From assembly GCF_964199755.1 (NCBI RefSeq), contig NC_133897.1:118367579-118431578 (forward strand): DNA of 64,000 nucleotides, read 5' to 3'. This document shows, piece after piece, positions 27,301 to 42,300 of this stretch (position 1 is its first letter; each line of letters begins with the position of its first letter). The DNA is from Larus michahellis (taxonomy: Eukaryota > Chordata > Aves > Charadriiformes > Laridae). The position numbers were made by a program, and so were the translations under genes. The notes under the pieces were generated by a model that was given only the letters and a program-made list of their open reading frames with translations, made no database searches and was not told the DNA's origin.

Positions 27301-30300
27301 GCTTCATCCGGTTTCTAAAGATAAATCACTGCTGAATTTAACTTTGAATTTAACTAAATGCTCAATGTTCAGTGATGCTGAGAGCAAGAGGTTTCCAATA
27401 CAATACCATCACCCCAAATAATATGTAGCCACAACGATCGATGAGTCCATAGGGCAGGCGTTACGAAGGGCCTTCGTTACCGAAACTCTGAAATCTTTGT
27501 TCGTCTTCGGTGTTTAAACTGGGTAAGAAAGTCGTTTGCAAAATGAGGCAAAAAGAAGCATTTAGGTGAGGTTGTCTTGCACACCGCACCCCCGCTGTCA
27601 GTTATTTGGCAGGTCGAGTAACGAGCATTGCAGTGAGTGTGGAAAACGGGAATATTTGCAGAAATGAGAGCATCTAAATTGCCATAAGGATAGTAGCAGT
27701 AAGCACGCAGCAAAGCAGGGTACTCTGTTACATCCCTCGGGTTTGTCACCAGCTTCCTCGCTATTCTTTCCCAACAGATTTTTGTGCACAAGGCAGTTTT
27801 GATTAAGTCATCAATCTCGAGTGCTTTTCCTGAGCACTTATCATTCTGTAGGCCTGGGGAATAATAACTATCTGGTTTTAGTCGATAATAGGGAAACTGA
27901 AGTATTCCTGCTTTTCTTTACCATTGCCCATTTTCCCTGCTTCTCTCAAATTGAACAGAAAACCAAAAGCAAGTGCGTATTAGCTTTACAGAAAGACACA
28001 TAAATCTGGGGGCTTTTTTTCCCCACAACAGGACGTTTCAAAACTAAGCATCTCATGTGTGAAATTTCTAGAGCCACCGTTGCTCATTTTTGTGAGTTGC
28101 CCTGTTCCCTTAGATTGAAATTAAGTAATGAATCTCCAAAAGCTAATAGGTTTAAATTTTGAACGTTTATTTGGTGTTGGGCAAAACATCAGGACAAGAG
28201 CTGACGTGCTCACACCTAAATATGTTTGGAGAGAAAAAAAGGATACTGGCCCATTAGAGCCATATTTCCAGGAGTTTTTCCACCTTCTCTCCCTGCAAAT
28301 TGCCTCTGGAGTTGTTGTTCTAGCAACACTAATGGCAATTAGGGTCTGAAAGCTCACAATCAATTAAAGCAAGCAGTCTCAGGCAGCGGGAGATCTGCTG
28401 GTGGACTGGCTGGCAGCACGTCTTTTCCAAAGTTGTCATTGTTCTTGTCCCTATAAACAGAGACGATGAGTAGAAATTATTTACAGTGATGGATAAGAAC
28501 AGTATCTTTTCTTGATGCCTCATGAGCCGCCTTTGCTTTTAGAATAAATTTTAACAGTCAGGAATCGCTAAGCGTAAAACATAGACACAAAAGGCTTACA
28601 TCTCTAAATAACAATTATCAGATTCCTTTTTGCAATAAGCAGAAGGCTTTTTCATGTATCTAGAAATCTATTTAATATTTAATAGACTCCTAAATTATTC
28701 ACAGGTTAAAGTGTTCAACTGTTGCTGTCATTTAAAGAGCAAGTGCCCAGCAGGAGTCTTGCATGGGGCTTTGTAGATCACGTCAAAGCGTAACATTTGA
28801 TTCATTAAAGAAATGTTACATCTTCCAGAGGTAATAACATCCAATTTATATTCTGTTAATCCTGGCCTGACTAATAAAAGATAGGGTGAGATTTCCTGTT
28901 TTGATTCTTATCTACCTGCTCAGCAAAACTTTTCGCTGTCCCACAACAAATTTAGGATCCCAAGTCACCTGGTACCGTTCCAAGAAAATCTGTCAACTCT
29001 TTTTAAGTGGAAAAACTGTCGATTTTTTTTTTTTCTGCAGTGTTGGATGACTAAAACAATATGCTTAGTTTTGTGTGTAGTTTGTAACACTGCTCAGCTT
29101 TCTGGAAATAGCATGCACAAATAGAATATCTAGAGCTTGACGTTAGTGTAAATCAGGGTAACTTACCAAACTTCGTCAAAAACTGGGATCTGTTTTTTTG
29201 TCTCCTAAAGAAATATTGTCCCTGATCTTCACATTTCCTCAAGCTTTCCCTGCTCAAATAAAGTAAAGGTAGTAAGATTAAGCTCACGTGATTTATTTTT
29301 GCTTTTCGCTGTCTGCTCAAATCCCTTGAAAACTTTTTGAAAAAGCACTTTTGGAAAATAAAACGGGAAAATCAAAAATGAGGAAGAGGAGGAAGGAAGT
29401 TTTCTTCACTTAAAAGCTTCTTTGGCGAGGACCATGTTTCCTCCTCTGCATTTTGTAAGCACCTTTACTATGGGACATTGGTTTGTGCAGTTCCTCGGTC
29501 CCATTGGTAATCTAAATAACTTAAACACAGCGAAGGCTTGATTTATTTCTTTTTATATAAAGTGCCTGTCCTCCATATGCTTCTGCCTGGTGTAGCCCAT
29601 TGACCGTCGTGGCACAAGAGGACGTGTGTCCTGAAGAACTTGGTGGCAGTGGTTGGTAGCACTGGTGTGGTGGCTGTACCCAGACAACCATCCTGACTGT
29701 TCCCCAGGCATGATTTGTTTGCGGAGGGCAAAGCGGAGGCATCCCCCAGGTCTTTCCTAATTGCACTTGGGATTTTAGGGGTGTGGGGAGGAAGCAGCTG
29801 TGCTGGGGCTCTCCCATCAGCAAGGTGGCAGCCCTTGGGCTTGCTGGGGCATTTGTGAACTTATTTGTCTGTAATAGGAGGGAGGGAGGGAAAAATGAAG
29901 GATTGTCCTACAAAGACATGACTAGCTTGATGTTGGTTTTACTAAGAAGAAACTCAAGAAGGATAAGGTAGAGTCACTTAGGGGCTCTAATTTCCTATTA
30001 AGTGTTCACTGAGATCTTTTACCAGCGAGAGGAGGATGTGCGTAAGCTAGGATGAGCCTTTCCATTTATACATTAATAAGAAACTGCACGTTGTTTAGTT
30101 CAGATTATTTTCCTCTAGAGAGGAAGTTTTGTGAACTCTGTTTTGTGAACACATTTCTCTCCAAACAGTAATATTTTATTACTCTCTTTTACAACACAAG
30201 CAATCGTGTACTACCTAGAAACACAGAGCATATGTAGAGGAGCAGGAGACCCTAAGTAACCCTTGCTACTCAGGATGAGGGGTAGTAACTGCGGTGTTTT

Positions 30301-33300
30301 TCACAGGGTCCTGACGGTAGAGCAGTCTTTAGAAAGATCAGGAAGATGGGGAAAATGGAGACATCAGTGCCCATCGATCTTCAGCTCATGTCCAGGGATC
30401 ATTCCTGTGTGTGCTCACGCTTGCCAGCTGACTCCGATCCCTGCATCCAGAGCACTGATTTCTTCTCAGTCCCTAGAGCTGCTCTTGTTTTTAAAAGCTG
30501 GTGTGCTGACTGTTCAAAGAGTGCCAGATTTTCATTTTATGAATTACAGAGTTGTCTATCCTTGTCTGTTAATTGCATGGAGAAATTTCTCCATGGCTTG
30601 TTTTCAAAGTCATCATGGCATTATTCCTTCCTCTGTGTCTGCAAGGTTTTGAGTGGAAGGGAACTAAACTGCTCTTATATTATTTCAGGTAATTCAGATT
30701 TTTGTTCTCATTTTTGGGGTTGGGGGCTTCCTGAAATTGTTTGCTTGTTTCTTAGATAAGACCTGCTGAAATGGTTACTATTTGGCATTTATCTCTATGA
30801 GAAATAGTTCCTTTAAGCACGTTGTGCACAAGAGCAGAGAGGCTAATCCCATGCTTCTGACAGAGGGTTATTTTTACATAATTATTTGTCCAGCCCCTCA
30901 GTAACACGATATCAGGAAACAAGAATAACGATGTGACACTGTGCTAAATGAACCCCAGTCAAGAAACTAAGAGGGCTTTGTTGGGATTAGAAACTTGATA
31001 CAGTCTTTTCCTTTGTCACAGAAGTATGTTTTCCAGCAGATAGACGTGTTGGATTTTTCCAGCGGTAGGGCACATGATTTATTGGGGACTTGCTGATTGC
31101 CATGTTTCAGAGAAGTAACATGAGTGACAGGTTGGAAAGGGAAGACGAGGAAACAGGGTGTGCAGAGACAAAGTCCAGCCCTGCAGTCGGGTGAAGAGCC
31201 TGCAGGGCTTCCCCCTGCCTCAGTGTCAGTGTCTCTCCCACACAGATTTTTAAGAACGTACTTGGACCTCAGTGGAAATAATTTTCAACTAGGAAAATAT
31301 TGTGAGATAAGTGCTCCGGAGTTGTATACAGCTGTTATTTGCGGCGCATAAATTTGCCCTTTTTTTTCTTTTATTTTCACTCATATTTTGATTGTGAGGC
31401 TAAAGCATGGGATACAGCCTGCTTCTCTCGGGCATCTCATTTACCTCCAAGTGTAAGATGGCAAACAGGTCAGTCCTCCTAAAGTAGATCCCCGAATTTC
31501 CATCCCAAGGCAATGGACAGCTGGGTTTCTCCTGCTCACGTCCAGCAGGAGGGTCGCTGGGCTTTGGACACTCTCCTGCACTTGGAGGAGCAGGAATCCC
31601 TCCTGAATTCAGCACTTTCTGTCCGACGGCGTAGGGGGACGTGGGTATGTTCTGTAGGAGCATTCGTCTGCTGGATACATGGCACTTAAGTGCTCAAGCT
31701 ACATTGTTGGATCTCACCTGAAGTGTATATGACTTCCAGTTCCTTCCCACTGCCAGGTTCTGTCAGAGGCACCCCATGACGGGGAACCTTGCTCTACACC
31801 ATAGGTGGGGTATGAGGTGCAACCTGCATTTTAATGTATTTTAGACAACACAAGTGCTGCCCGTAGAAGAAGTTCTCTGATCTGTGCTGTGCATTGGCAT
31901 GTTTGGATTAATGCTGCTATACCTTATTTCAGCATTGGGTGGTGGAAGGTAAACCAGGTATGTATATTAAGAGCTGTTTCTGCTCTGGTTTCTGTTCCCC
32001 AGGGATATGAAGCTGGAAGGTGGACGCCAGTGCCATTCTACCGGAGTGTGTCTCAAAGAGATAATTGGTCTTGAAGGTGTGGAGCTCGGAGCGGATGGGA
32101 AGGTGGGGATGCTTCAGTTACTACTACATTAGGTTTTTGTAATAAGGGGAAAAAAATGTGTAACTAATAACAAGCACAGATAGAAAAATAAATTAAAACG
32201 TGCACTGTAACACTATAGTTAAAGCACAGTATGTGCAAACTGGAATTCAGACCAAGCTGTCAATGCAAACAACTCTGTTTCCTTGAAGAAATTTGCCTGC
32301 GGCAACATCTGAGTCTTAAAGAATTGCTGAATCGCGCAGCCTTCCCCTGGCTCTAACAGGAGGTATCACTGCAGAGTATATTGTCAGAGGCCTGAAAATA
32401 ATTTCTGTTGAGAGTTGTAAGCTGTAATTCTGCTTGCTCTCAATTTTATTTAATAAAATATTTTTTTCTTAACAGTATATTTTCCAAAGAGCAGGAAGAC
32501 AGAAGTACAAATCTGATGAGTATTTCAAAATCCAGGAGTGTATTCACTTGAATAGAATAAGCAATTGCGAATCTGTAGGGAAAGTGATCCGTTTTAAACA
32601 AGTATATAGAGGAGAGACAATTTTAATCATAAACTAAAACATTTTTTTCTGAAAGCTTGATTTACTTCTTACAGTTCAGTTTACCCAGTCTGCTGCCATT
32701 TATGGATTGAAAGGCGTTAGGTCAATGCTGCTACACATGGTGCGCTCACCTAACCAGGTGTCAGGCCAGACCACAGGCTGTAAATTCCTGAAGACAATCT
32801 GTCTGCTTATAAATAAATGAAAGCTCACATGATTTATTTGATACCTGTTCTGACCTCCTCCTAGTAAACCAGTCTGGAGTCTGAGACTCTTTAGACTTTT
32901 TTTTTTTCTTCAATATAATGTTATTTTTGGAAAATAAACCTGCGAGAAGCAAGGCCAAGGATGAAAGCGGAGAATTGGTACGCTCTAAAAATAATTTTGT
33001 CACAAGTTGTTCATTCACACTCAGTCCGTGTTAGGAGGTAGTAAATGATCTCCCACAACCATTGCTGTAAACTGGTTGCTCACTTACAACACCAGTAAGA
33101 CTCTGCCAGACAAAATCCTAAAGGACAGAAATACCGGAGAAAGTGCTCAAGTTTAGCAACGTTCAAGTGATTTGCCTCTGGCTGCTCTGTGCTGAGGGAC
33201 CCGTAGGGATGATGCTGTTTCAGTAAAGAAGCACCTGAAACCTGCTACAGAGAAGGCCCACTGAAAAAAAAAAAAAAAAACCCAACCCGACCAAATTGAC

Positions 33301-36300
33301 ATATTTTTAAATCTGACCCTTGAGTAGGATTTTGTAAATCCAGCATATTAGAGCTTGCGTTTGTGGGTTTGTTTTGTTGAAGAATTAATGCCTTTGCAGA
33401 AGTTTTTTTTTCGCATGGATAAAGTGACTGCAGTGAAGCAAATGTGGGTGACTGGTGTTTATTCATCTGTGCCTAACTATTAAATCCAGAAAATCCTCCG
33501 CTAATTTGGCTTCTCTTGCTTACAATCAGGATGCGCCAAAGGCATCCCGCTGCGGCTGAGCTGGGCTAATAGTAACTGTCTGTCCGTTCTGACTTTCTTT
33601 TTAGACGGTTTCTTATACACAGTTCCTATTTCCCACCAACGCTCTGGGAACTCGGAGGAACACAATAGACTCCACCTCATCCTTCTCCCAATTTCGCAAT
33701 GCAAGCCATCGTAGCCTTTCTTTGGCAAGAGCTAACAGCACCCAGGGGAGCATTGATGCAGGTAACTTCTCAAGAAGCTTGTTCTAATATCCTTGGGTAC
33801 CCTGGCGATAGGTAGTTATTGTGAAGGATGGACGGATGTCATGTTTTAGCCCCCCTTTTTGCTTAAATTAAGCAAAATACAGTCTCATGTCATGGGTGAA
33901 ACAGCTCGTTCCATGTTTATTTAGCATAGCTGGCTTGCGGATGATGGGAAGTTAAGTAAACAAGGCTGCTGGTCCTCTCCCCTGCCCCTGATGGCACTCG
34001 GCGTGCCTCCTCCTGTCACCAGCATTGTTTGTTCCTCCTGCATCAGGCTCATCGTTACCTTCCTTTGCTATGGAAAATTTACAGTGGCAACACAGTAGTC
34101 ATACGCTGAAGGTGTAAATCATCCTTGTGACCTTTATTCAGCTGGAAAGGGCTGTGTTTACAAAACCAGGCACAAAACATAAGCCAAAGCACTATATGCT
34201 TAAGATAGTTTGGCATGTTTAATGAAACAAATCAAAACATCCACATAAACAGATGAAAACTTGTTGCCGGGAATAAAAGGCATTGTGGCGCTTCATATAA
34301 TTTTACAGTTCTGTAAGCCCTATATTCCCATTTACCAGGTAATTCATAAGCTGTAGGTCCTCTGTGTCTTTGCAAATTTTATTAGTATTGAAATACTTAG
34401 AGTTTTCAAGATTTAGAAAAATCTTTCGACTCTTTCAAAAACCTTGCATGAAGATTGTTTTGTGCGTTGTCTGTGAACTCATTTGCCACTTCTGTTAAGT
34501 CCAGAGATTTCTTGATGTAATGAATTCTTTTCTTAAATTTACCATTGTTTTGTAGGTAGTGACCTTGGAGACTTTGTTGAATATGACCCAAATCTTTTAG
34601 ATGATCCCCAATGGCCGTGTGGAAAACATAAGCGGGTTTTAATATTTCCTTCATATATGGTAAGTGATACGCAAAATTAGGTGTAGCACAGATAAGTTTC
34701 GGTAACAGTATTTTGAAGTTTGAGGTTACATTTGGCCATATTTTAGAAAGATTATTTTTTTTTTAAATCTACTAATAACAGCTGTTTGGAATGCTTTGTT
34801 CTACGTGACAGTTACTTACTGGGACCTGTAAAAACAAACTCGTGGAGGTATTAAAAAAGTAAACGCGTTTATTACCGCTGTATTTCATAAACGCTTTAGA
34901 TGAAAGGCTTGTTGGAACAATGCACTCATTCTCTCGCATTCAGAGGAAAATTTATACTTCCTCTAATTGGCATGTATTACAAAATAGGAGGATGCCCATT
35001 AGGGTTTTTCCGAAGTCATGAAGCTGCATTGTGTTTTGATGCTTATCATTCACTCCTTAAAACAGCGCTTCGGTGTCTAGTAGAGCCTTTGTTTCCCAGG
35101 TATTTATTTCACCATGGGATAGTCCTTCCTTTAATTGCAGCAATTATGAGGAGAGCCAGTGTATTTTTCACTATATCCAAGCCCGTAACAATCCAGACGC
35201 ATAACTCTTCTTTGATCTGTGCTCTAACTCCGTGTTTTCTCTGCTGAGAGACTCCTGTAGCCTTTTCTCAGTTGCACCAAGTCTGTAGCCTGGTGTGCTA
35301 TTTTGGCAGGACTCCTGCAAGATGCAGTGCTGTCGTATGTGTGTGAGCACCTATCTGTCTGAATTACACATCCAAAGTAGTAGTAGGCAGCAGGAAAAAG
35401 CTGCTTTTTTTTTTTTTTTTTTTTGAAGTGGTGTCCTAGTACTCTTACCTATGTAGAAATAGGATAGGATTTGAAACCCTGAGGTCAAAAGTGTCGTCCA
35501 TGCCCTCACTTAACTTGGAACAGAGGTATGATTTAATAAACTACGAACATGTGTAAATACACCGTCTTTGTAGGTTCTTTTCTGCCCCTTACGCTGGTCT
35601 TTATTTCATAACAGGGCTCTTGGGTGCTCCTTCTTCAAAAGAAATGGATTTTACATGTTCCATGTAGACTGAAGCTTAACTCCTTGCTGGCAAGAGTGTT
35701 CTGCCTGTTGCACAGAAAGGCTTGATCGAGCTCTGCGTTTGTGCTAAATTTTCAAGTGGGAAGTCCAGTATGTCCTCTGCTTACTTTCAGCCAGTTTTAC
35801 TTTTAGGGTTGGCAAGTTATTTTTTGGCTGCCAACCCACAAAGTGTCAACCCCTCACGGCAGCTACAACTGGGTGGGAAAAATATTCATTAGGTTTTGAT
35901 ACGGTTACTGTCACGGACGGGGAACTGTCATCCCTCAAACGGAAAGACGTTGTTAACTGGCGTCCAAAGTGAACATAGCTTTCGCAGCTGCCAATGTGCG
36001 CCAGGCCATCTGAGTCCTCTGGGATCACCTGAGGTCTTTGATCCCTTTTCGACTTGGTGTTGAGATGGATGTGGTCAGAAGAGCCAAACTAGGTCAGGGG
36101 AGATCTCCACCCACAGGGACCGGGTGTTCGATGCCCTTCTTTTCCACGTGCTGGTTAACCACAGCATTTTGAGGTGCTTTTATTGCAGTAAGGAGCTGGC
36201 TGGGGATTTCCACTGTCGCAGAGGTATGATTAGATGCTTTAAAAGTGAAAAATGGACTTCAAGGGCAATTGTTAAAATCAATGTCATTATTTGTCTAGAA

Positions 36301-39300
36301 TATATCTGCGCTGGCTGGGGTCTTCCTGCTTTTTCGTTTTCTCTAGGAGTTAATTACTGTTGTGTCTGGAAAAATGCCTTATTTCACATTTTGGGGGTTA
36401 TTTTTTGCCTGAATTTGCCTTCGAGCCATCACTTCTTCAGCACTGCCCAAGGGTCTGCAGCACTTGCGTCTCCCGCTGTGAAGGCAGCACTAACCTAAGA
36501 AAAGGCTGAAGGACATAAAGTGCAGTGTTTCTTTTCTTAGTGGGAATAACCGGCACGTGCCAAGAGCTCTCTTGTCCGAGGTCCAAGGGTTTTGCCGGCC
36601 CCCGGTCGAGGCAGCATAGCTGTGATGCCACGCGGGAGCTGCACAGCTTTGCAAGAAACCCAAGAGAGTGGGTGGCTGTTCTTCAGGGCTCAGCTGAGAG
36701 ATTTCACAAGGGGCTGGTGTTTCCTTCAGGGAGGAAAGATAGTGTCAGAGTGTCCCGGGAGCTTGCAGGTTAAATAGGATTTTGCAACACGGGCTGCGGG
36801 TAGGGAGGGCTTGTGTGTCGAGCTGGTGAAAATAGGGCCATATTGTCTCCGTAGGAGACTTTACTTGCATCCATATTAGACTTTCCAGACTCAGCTGGCG
36901 TTCCCCCTCCCTGCAGTTCGCATCAGCGTGAACAGGAGCATAATAGGCTGTAATTTCGAGTCATTTTCTTCCCCAAATATAAAAAAATCGGCGTATGCTG
37001 CAATTAAAGCAAATTGCAGTCTGAGGCCAGCGAGAAACCTGCGTTGTTTTTTTTTTTTCCTGACCGTGCACAGCCATCGCGGTATCGACAGACCTCCGCC
37101 AAGTGACCACGGAGCTGTAGAGCTGCTGCACGCAGATTGAAACCAGTCTCTGGTCCTGAGCGGAATATAGCAGTAATTAACTGCCTCTCGCAAGTGCCGG
37201 AGCAGCTGAGAGCAGCTCTGATGTCAGCGCCCAACATTTAGCTGTGTGCGGAGCGCTGCAGCTTGTAATTAAAGTTTTGTTACTTGGCCAGCATTTAGCA
37301 TTAATGCTTGGCAGCTGCGAGCTTGTAGATATTTCCCCCCATCTCCCCTCATCCCCCCCAGCCCCTTACGGATGTCAGAGCAATTAATGTGGGGAAGGTG
37401 TGCGGGAGGAAGGGGAACACATGGCGGTGCGGATGAGCGAGGCTGAGGGCTGGGCTGCGGCGCTGGCTGCGGAACAGGGCTACGCGCGCCCGTATTACTC
37501 CTGGGAGCCCAGCTCGTGCTTCGCAGGCCAGGATTTCTCCGATGGTGAAACTCCGTCTGTGTGAGTGCTGCATCAGTAAACACTGCAGGCTTTATCCTGA
37601 GGCATGAGGCAGGAAAAACGTGTGGTCCTGCTCGGATTTTCCTCTGAAATACGTGCAGTCAGCACTCCAGCCTACGCGACGTGTCGTTCCCTCTGTTTTT
37701 GCGGAGCCTGAGTTTATCATCACTGACATCGATTTTAACAGTCTTGTAACTTTACCGGGCTGAATTAGTCCTGACCTGCAGAGGATTTTTAGCTGCAAGT
37801 CCTCAGCTGTTTTCAAGGAGTAGCTGAGCTTCCTCCTCGAAGATAGCTGTGGGGAAGGAGAAGTGCTTTCGGTTTGGTCTTTCTTTACGTCCACGTTCCT
37901 AGCTTGAAAGGGTATGCACGTCCCTGTCACATTTCTAAAAGTAATACCCACAAACAGCCTGTCAGGGGGTGATTCTGAAAAAGCAGCTTCAATACTTTCC
38001 CAACATAAACTCTGCAGCTTCTGTTAATTGTGTTAGTCTAAATTCTGGTCTACCCTGGAGAAATTATTTTTGTTTTATGTTGGCTTCGTAGGAGAGTCTA
38101 CAATCTCTACCGCAATATAAACAGTAAGAGGTAGAAGAATTTCGTGCTTGGGGGTGGGGGGAAGGAGGGAAACATCATGTCACGGTTAACAGATGTCTTC
38201 CTGGCTGATACCGCTAAACCAGCAATTCTTGCAGATTCTTAAATCTCTCTAGAATGGGAACCTTTATCTACCAGACAGAGCAGTAATTTCTGTGGTGACC
38301 AGGGTACATCCAAACTCGTCGGTGCCTCCCTGGCCTCCCTGCGTTCTTGCCACAGCAGAAACAAACTCCTTCCCTGCAGAAGGAGAAAACTCACCCCACA
38401 CCGGGCATGCAGCTGGCCCCCGCTGTCCTGCTTTTGTTGGTAACACACAAACACAGGAGCATCTTCAGCGCACTGCCAGAACGTGCAGCAAAAGAAGAAA
38501 AGCCCATATCGGCAGCGTCTTGACTTTGAGTGACCCTTCTGTAACAACATCCCTGCCATACCCCATCTATCCGCGCCCAAGGGATGCGCTTGGCAATTGG
38601 TTTGGGTACTTAACACGATTTCAGGGTATTGGTTTAATTATGCCCAAATAAATTGGCATCTCCGCGCCGCTCATAAAAAAAGCGCGTCGCAAAAGCCCGC
38701 AGTGCTCTTACAGCGGGGCTGGCCGTCAGCCCGCGTTTGCCAGGTACTGCTGCACTGGTGTCGAGCGCTGCCAGGCTGCGTTATTAAATATTAGTCCGCC
38801 GATGGGATTTTAAAATTAGAACTGCTTGCTGCCCTGGCCGTTCAGTCTAACAAAAAGCCCTGCAGGATGATGTAGCGCCTTCGGTCTCTCGCTCCCTGGT
38901 TCTGTCTTTCACAAGGAGCGTCAAGGTCAGGAGTACTCCCCTGCAGCCAGCGTCCTTCGGTGCCGTCACCCTCTGCTTCGAGGCGCTTCCGTAGCTGTAA
39001 ATTAAGCATCTCCAGACTGTTTTTTAATCAGCTTCTGACCTTGTTCCCAAAAGTCTCAGGGAGGAGAGGATCACAGGGGTGGTATATATATTCCTATTTA
39101 AGCCCTGTGCTCTATGCATTCGATGCTGTATTTGGCTGAGACTCCAATAAACAACTGTTTTGTAACAATGACACACTGCATTAATTGAGAATGATTCCAG
39201 TGTGTTAACCGTATAAAATAAACTGGCGTCCTTCCATGTACTTCAATTCCAAGAGGCAGTTTTGAGATTATTTGCTTTGTGAAATTTGAAATCTTTCAGC

Positions 39301-42300
39301 TTAAGACCCTTGAACGTTAGTAACTTTCTAACAACAGAAACATCTTCTTTTAGTCTTCCTTTTCCTTTTTTGTTGTTGTTTGGGTTATTTTCCTTATTTA
39401 ATTATAGATAAGGAATCACTCCCATTTTCCATCATCAGTTTAAGCCTCTGCTCTATCAGGATTTCCCATATGCATCTTCAGCCGTAAGTATATGAATTGG
39501 GTTACTGACAGTTCATAGCTACATAGCTGGTGACCTACGGTATGCGTTAAGGTAGCCAAGCAGTGCAGAGTCATTGACTTCTTTTCAGTTCTTATGCGGT
39601 TCAGAACTTACCATCAGCCTGCCAAAATTCTGTTAAAGGTATCAGTCTTCTCTCTGCTGTCTGTGAAGTAGATTTATCAGGGGTACACAGTAGTGACAGC
39701 TGAAGAGAGCCTATATATATATCTTTCATGTTATTCACCTATTTTATTCTGATTTTATCCTTCTTAAGCGGGAGATAGAGGCATCCAAGCCTAGATCATC
39801 TTTTATTGGTAGCGTGCCAAAGTAGGATTTATTTTCAACAATATTTCATCTTGCCAGTCTTTCCAGCCATTTCAGGCATCCTCCCTCCTCCCATATTTGT
39901 GAAACTATATATACAGCTTTCCTATCAGAAAGCAGCTGCTTGAAAACGCGTGTGAATAACACACAAGGCAACCTCCAAGTTCAAAACTGCCAGCCATGCA
40001 AAAAGTGTGCAGAGTACAGATTTCGGCCGAAGCATTTATCCTGTTGTCCAGGCATGTGTCAGCGACCATATATCAAGGCTTTCATTCGTCTTGCGCAACT
40101 TCCATCGCCAACTAAAATATACATACACAGCTTTGTATACAGAGAACGTGAACAGGGCTCACGAAGGAGCATTGCTGAAGGCTGAAGTGAAATGTGTTTT
40201 GTGCAAATAAGCTGTGAGAAACAAGACAGATGTTTCTGGATGACAGAAGTTACAAACATTCGCGATTAGAGTATGAGAGAGGCAGTTTGGTAGTTCCCAG
40301 TGCCCTGCTCGTGTGTCTGACAGCTCTGGGAGTGCAGAGAGCCTGCCTGCTAGGAAATGGCATTATGTATGAGAAAGCAGGTTTGGAAAGAAAAAAGCTG
40401 TGCTCCTTTTAGCGAAATATTTGCAAACCCTTCATAAAATTTGGGGCATCGGTATTGAACGGTGCGCCTACATGGGCAATACCAGAGTTGTTCCAGACAG
40501 ACAAAAATCCACACTGTTTACAGATAGCTGGCTGAATATGAGCCAGCAGTGTGCCCAGGTGGCCAAGAAGGCCAATAGCATCCTGGCTTGTATAGTGTGG
40601 ACAGCAGGAGTAGGGAAGTGATCGTCCCCCTGTACTGGGCACTGGTGAGGCTGCACCTTGAGTAATGTGTTCAGTTTTGGGCCCCTCAGTACACAAAAGA
40701 CATTGAGATTCTGGAGTGTGTCCAGAGAAGGGCAACGAAGCTGGTGAGGGGTCTGGAGAGCAGGTCTTACGAGGAGCAGCTGAGGGAGCTGGGGTTGTTT
40801 TTCCTGGAGAAAGGGATGCTGAGGGGAGACCTTATGGCTCTCTACAACTACCTGAAAGGAGGCTGTAGCGAGGTGGGGGTCGGTCTCTTCTCACAAGTAA
40901 GAGGGGATAGGACAAGAGGAAACGGCCTCAAGTTGCGCCAGCGGAGGTTTAGATTGGACGTCAGGAAAAATTTCTTCATTGAAAGGGTTGTGAAGCATTG
41001 GAACAGGCTGCCCAGGGAAGTGTTTGAGTCACCATCCCTGGAGATGATGTGTAGATGCATGGGACCATGCACAGGACATGTTTTAGTGGTGGACTTGGCA
41101 ATGTTAGGTTGATGGTTGGACTTGATGATCTTAAAGGTCTTTTCCAGGAAAAACAATTCTATGATTCTATGTCTTCTCCTCAATGTGGCAGCTTTGTTTG
41201 GGACTTGCAGACAGCTCAAGCGCAATGAAATGGCCTAAAACAGAGAAGAGAAGCGTACACGCTGAGCAGAGAGCAGGCAGCGAAAGATGACGTTAGGTCT
41301 GGGCCCTCATGCATCAGATCCCAGCTGGTCCGTGGGGGTCACTGGGCCACCCCAGAGGTTTCCTCCACTCTATCCCTCGTGGGCAGGAGCAGCAGCCTGG
41401 GGTGTCTGCTCAGTGCCAAGCCGTTCGTGGGGTACAGGAGGTACCCCAGGCAGGACTGGGATTTCTCTGTAGCTTCGTGGGTGCTGCACCCCAGCCACAG
41501 GGTGAGAGCAAGAGGGGATCCTGGTCAGAAACAGTTAGAAGGGGGTAACTGATCTGATCGCTCAACAGACACTAATTTAGCATTGCTTTTAAATTACCTA
41601 TCAACGGATGTTCCCTTTCTTTTTTTTTTTGCTGCCTCTGTGGTGGGCAGGGTCCCACATGGACACATTTCTGTAGGCACCAGCTGGGCAAACAGCATCC
41701 CACTGCTCACACAAAGTTGGGCTTCTGCAGCAGCAACAAAAAAAAAAAAAAAAAGAGAATTGGAAAAAAATAAAGTTGCCCAGTTCCTTTCTTTGAGAAT
41801 AAGGGCAGTTAGCTGAGCTCTCCGGCATGGCACTGACAAGATGAGACAGCTGCCTTAGAGCCAGTGTGTTCAAACATGCTGCCGTTATCCTGTTACATGA
41901 ATCAAAACCAGCACACACCAGCTTTCATCTGGATTTCATTATTGTGATTTATATCATAGAGACTGTTGTCTTGCAGGAAGCAGCAGTATACGGAGTTGGG
42001 GGTGGGGGTGGGGGGGAGATTCTTATCATCAGGACAAAATTGACAAATCTCTCTGTTTAAAAATAGCCGTACCTCCTTACCATTTTCAGTTTTAAGCAGC
42101 CTGCTTATTCTCAAGCCTTTTGAGTGCTTTGCTTTAAATAATTTTTTATTTTTTTTTAAAAAGAGCTTTTCTCCTTCTAAAGAGAATTTAGCTGAATTCT
42201 GGCAAGTCTCCCGCGGGCTGGAGGAGTCCCAGGTAAAACAGAGGGTGCCTGTGGAGCAGCCGTGGGGAAAGGTGCACCCCGGGAGGGGGCTGCTGCTGCG

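Noticed and set aside
34900..35247. 115-codon open frame in intron 7
   Set aside because: No domain recognised and not linked to splice sites matching CABLES1. The preceding TTTATTACCGCTG region might be a conserved element, but coding capacity is not supported.
40744..41112. 122-codon open frame as a possible host gene
   Set aside because: It is the tail of CR1 ORF2 within a 5'-truncated LINE, not a host gene.
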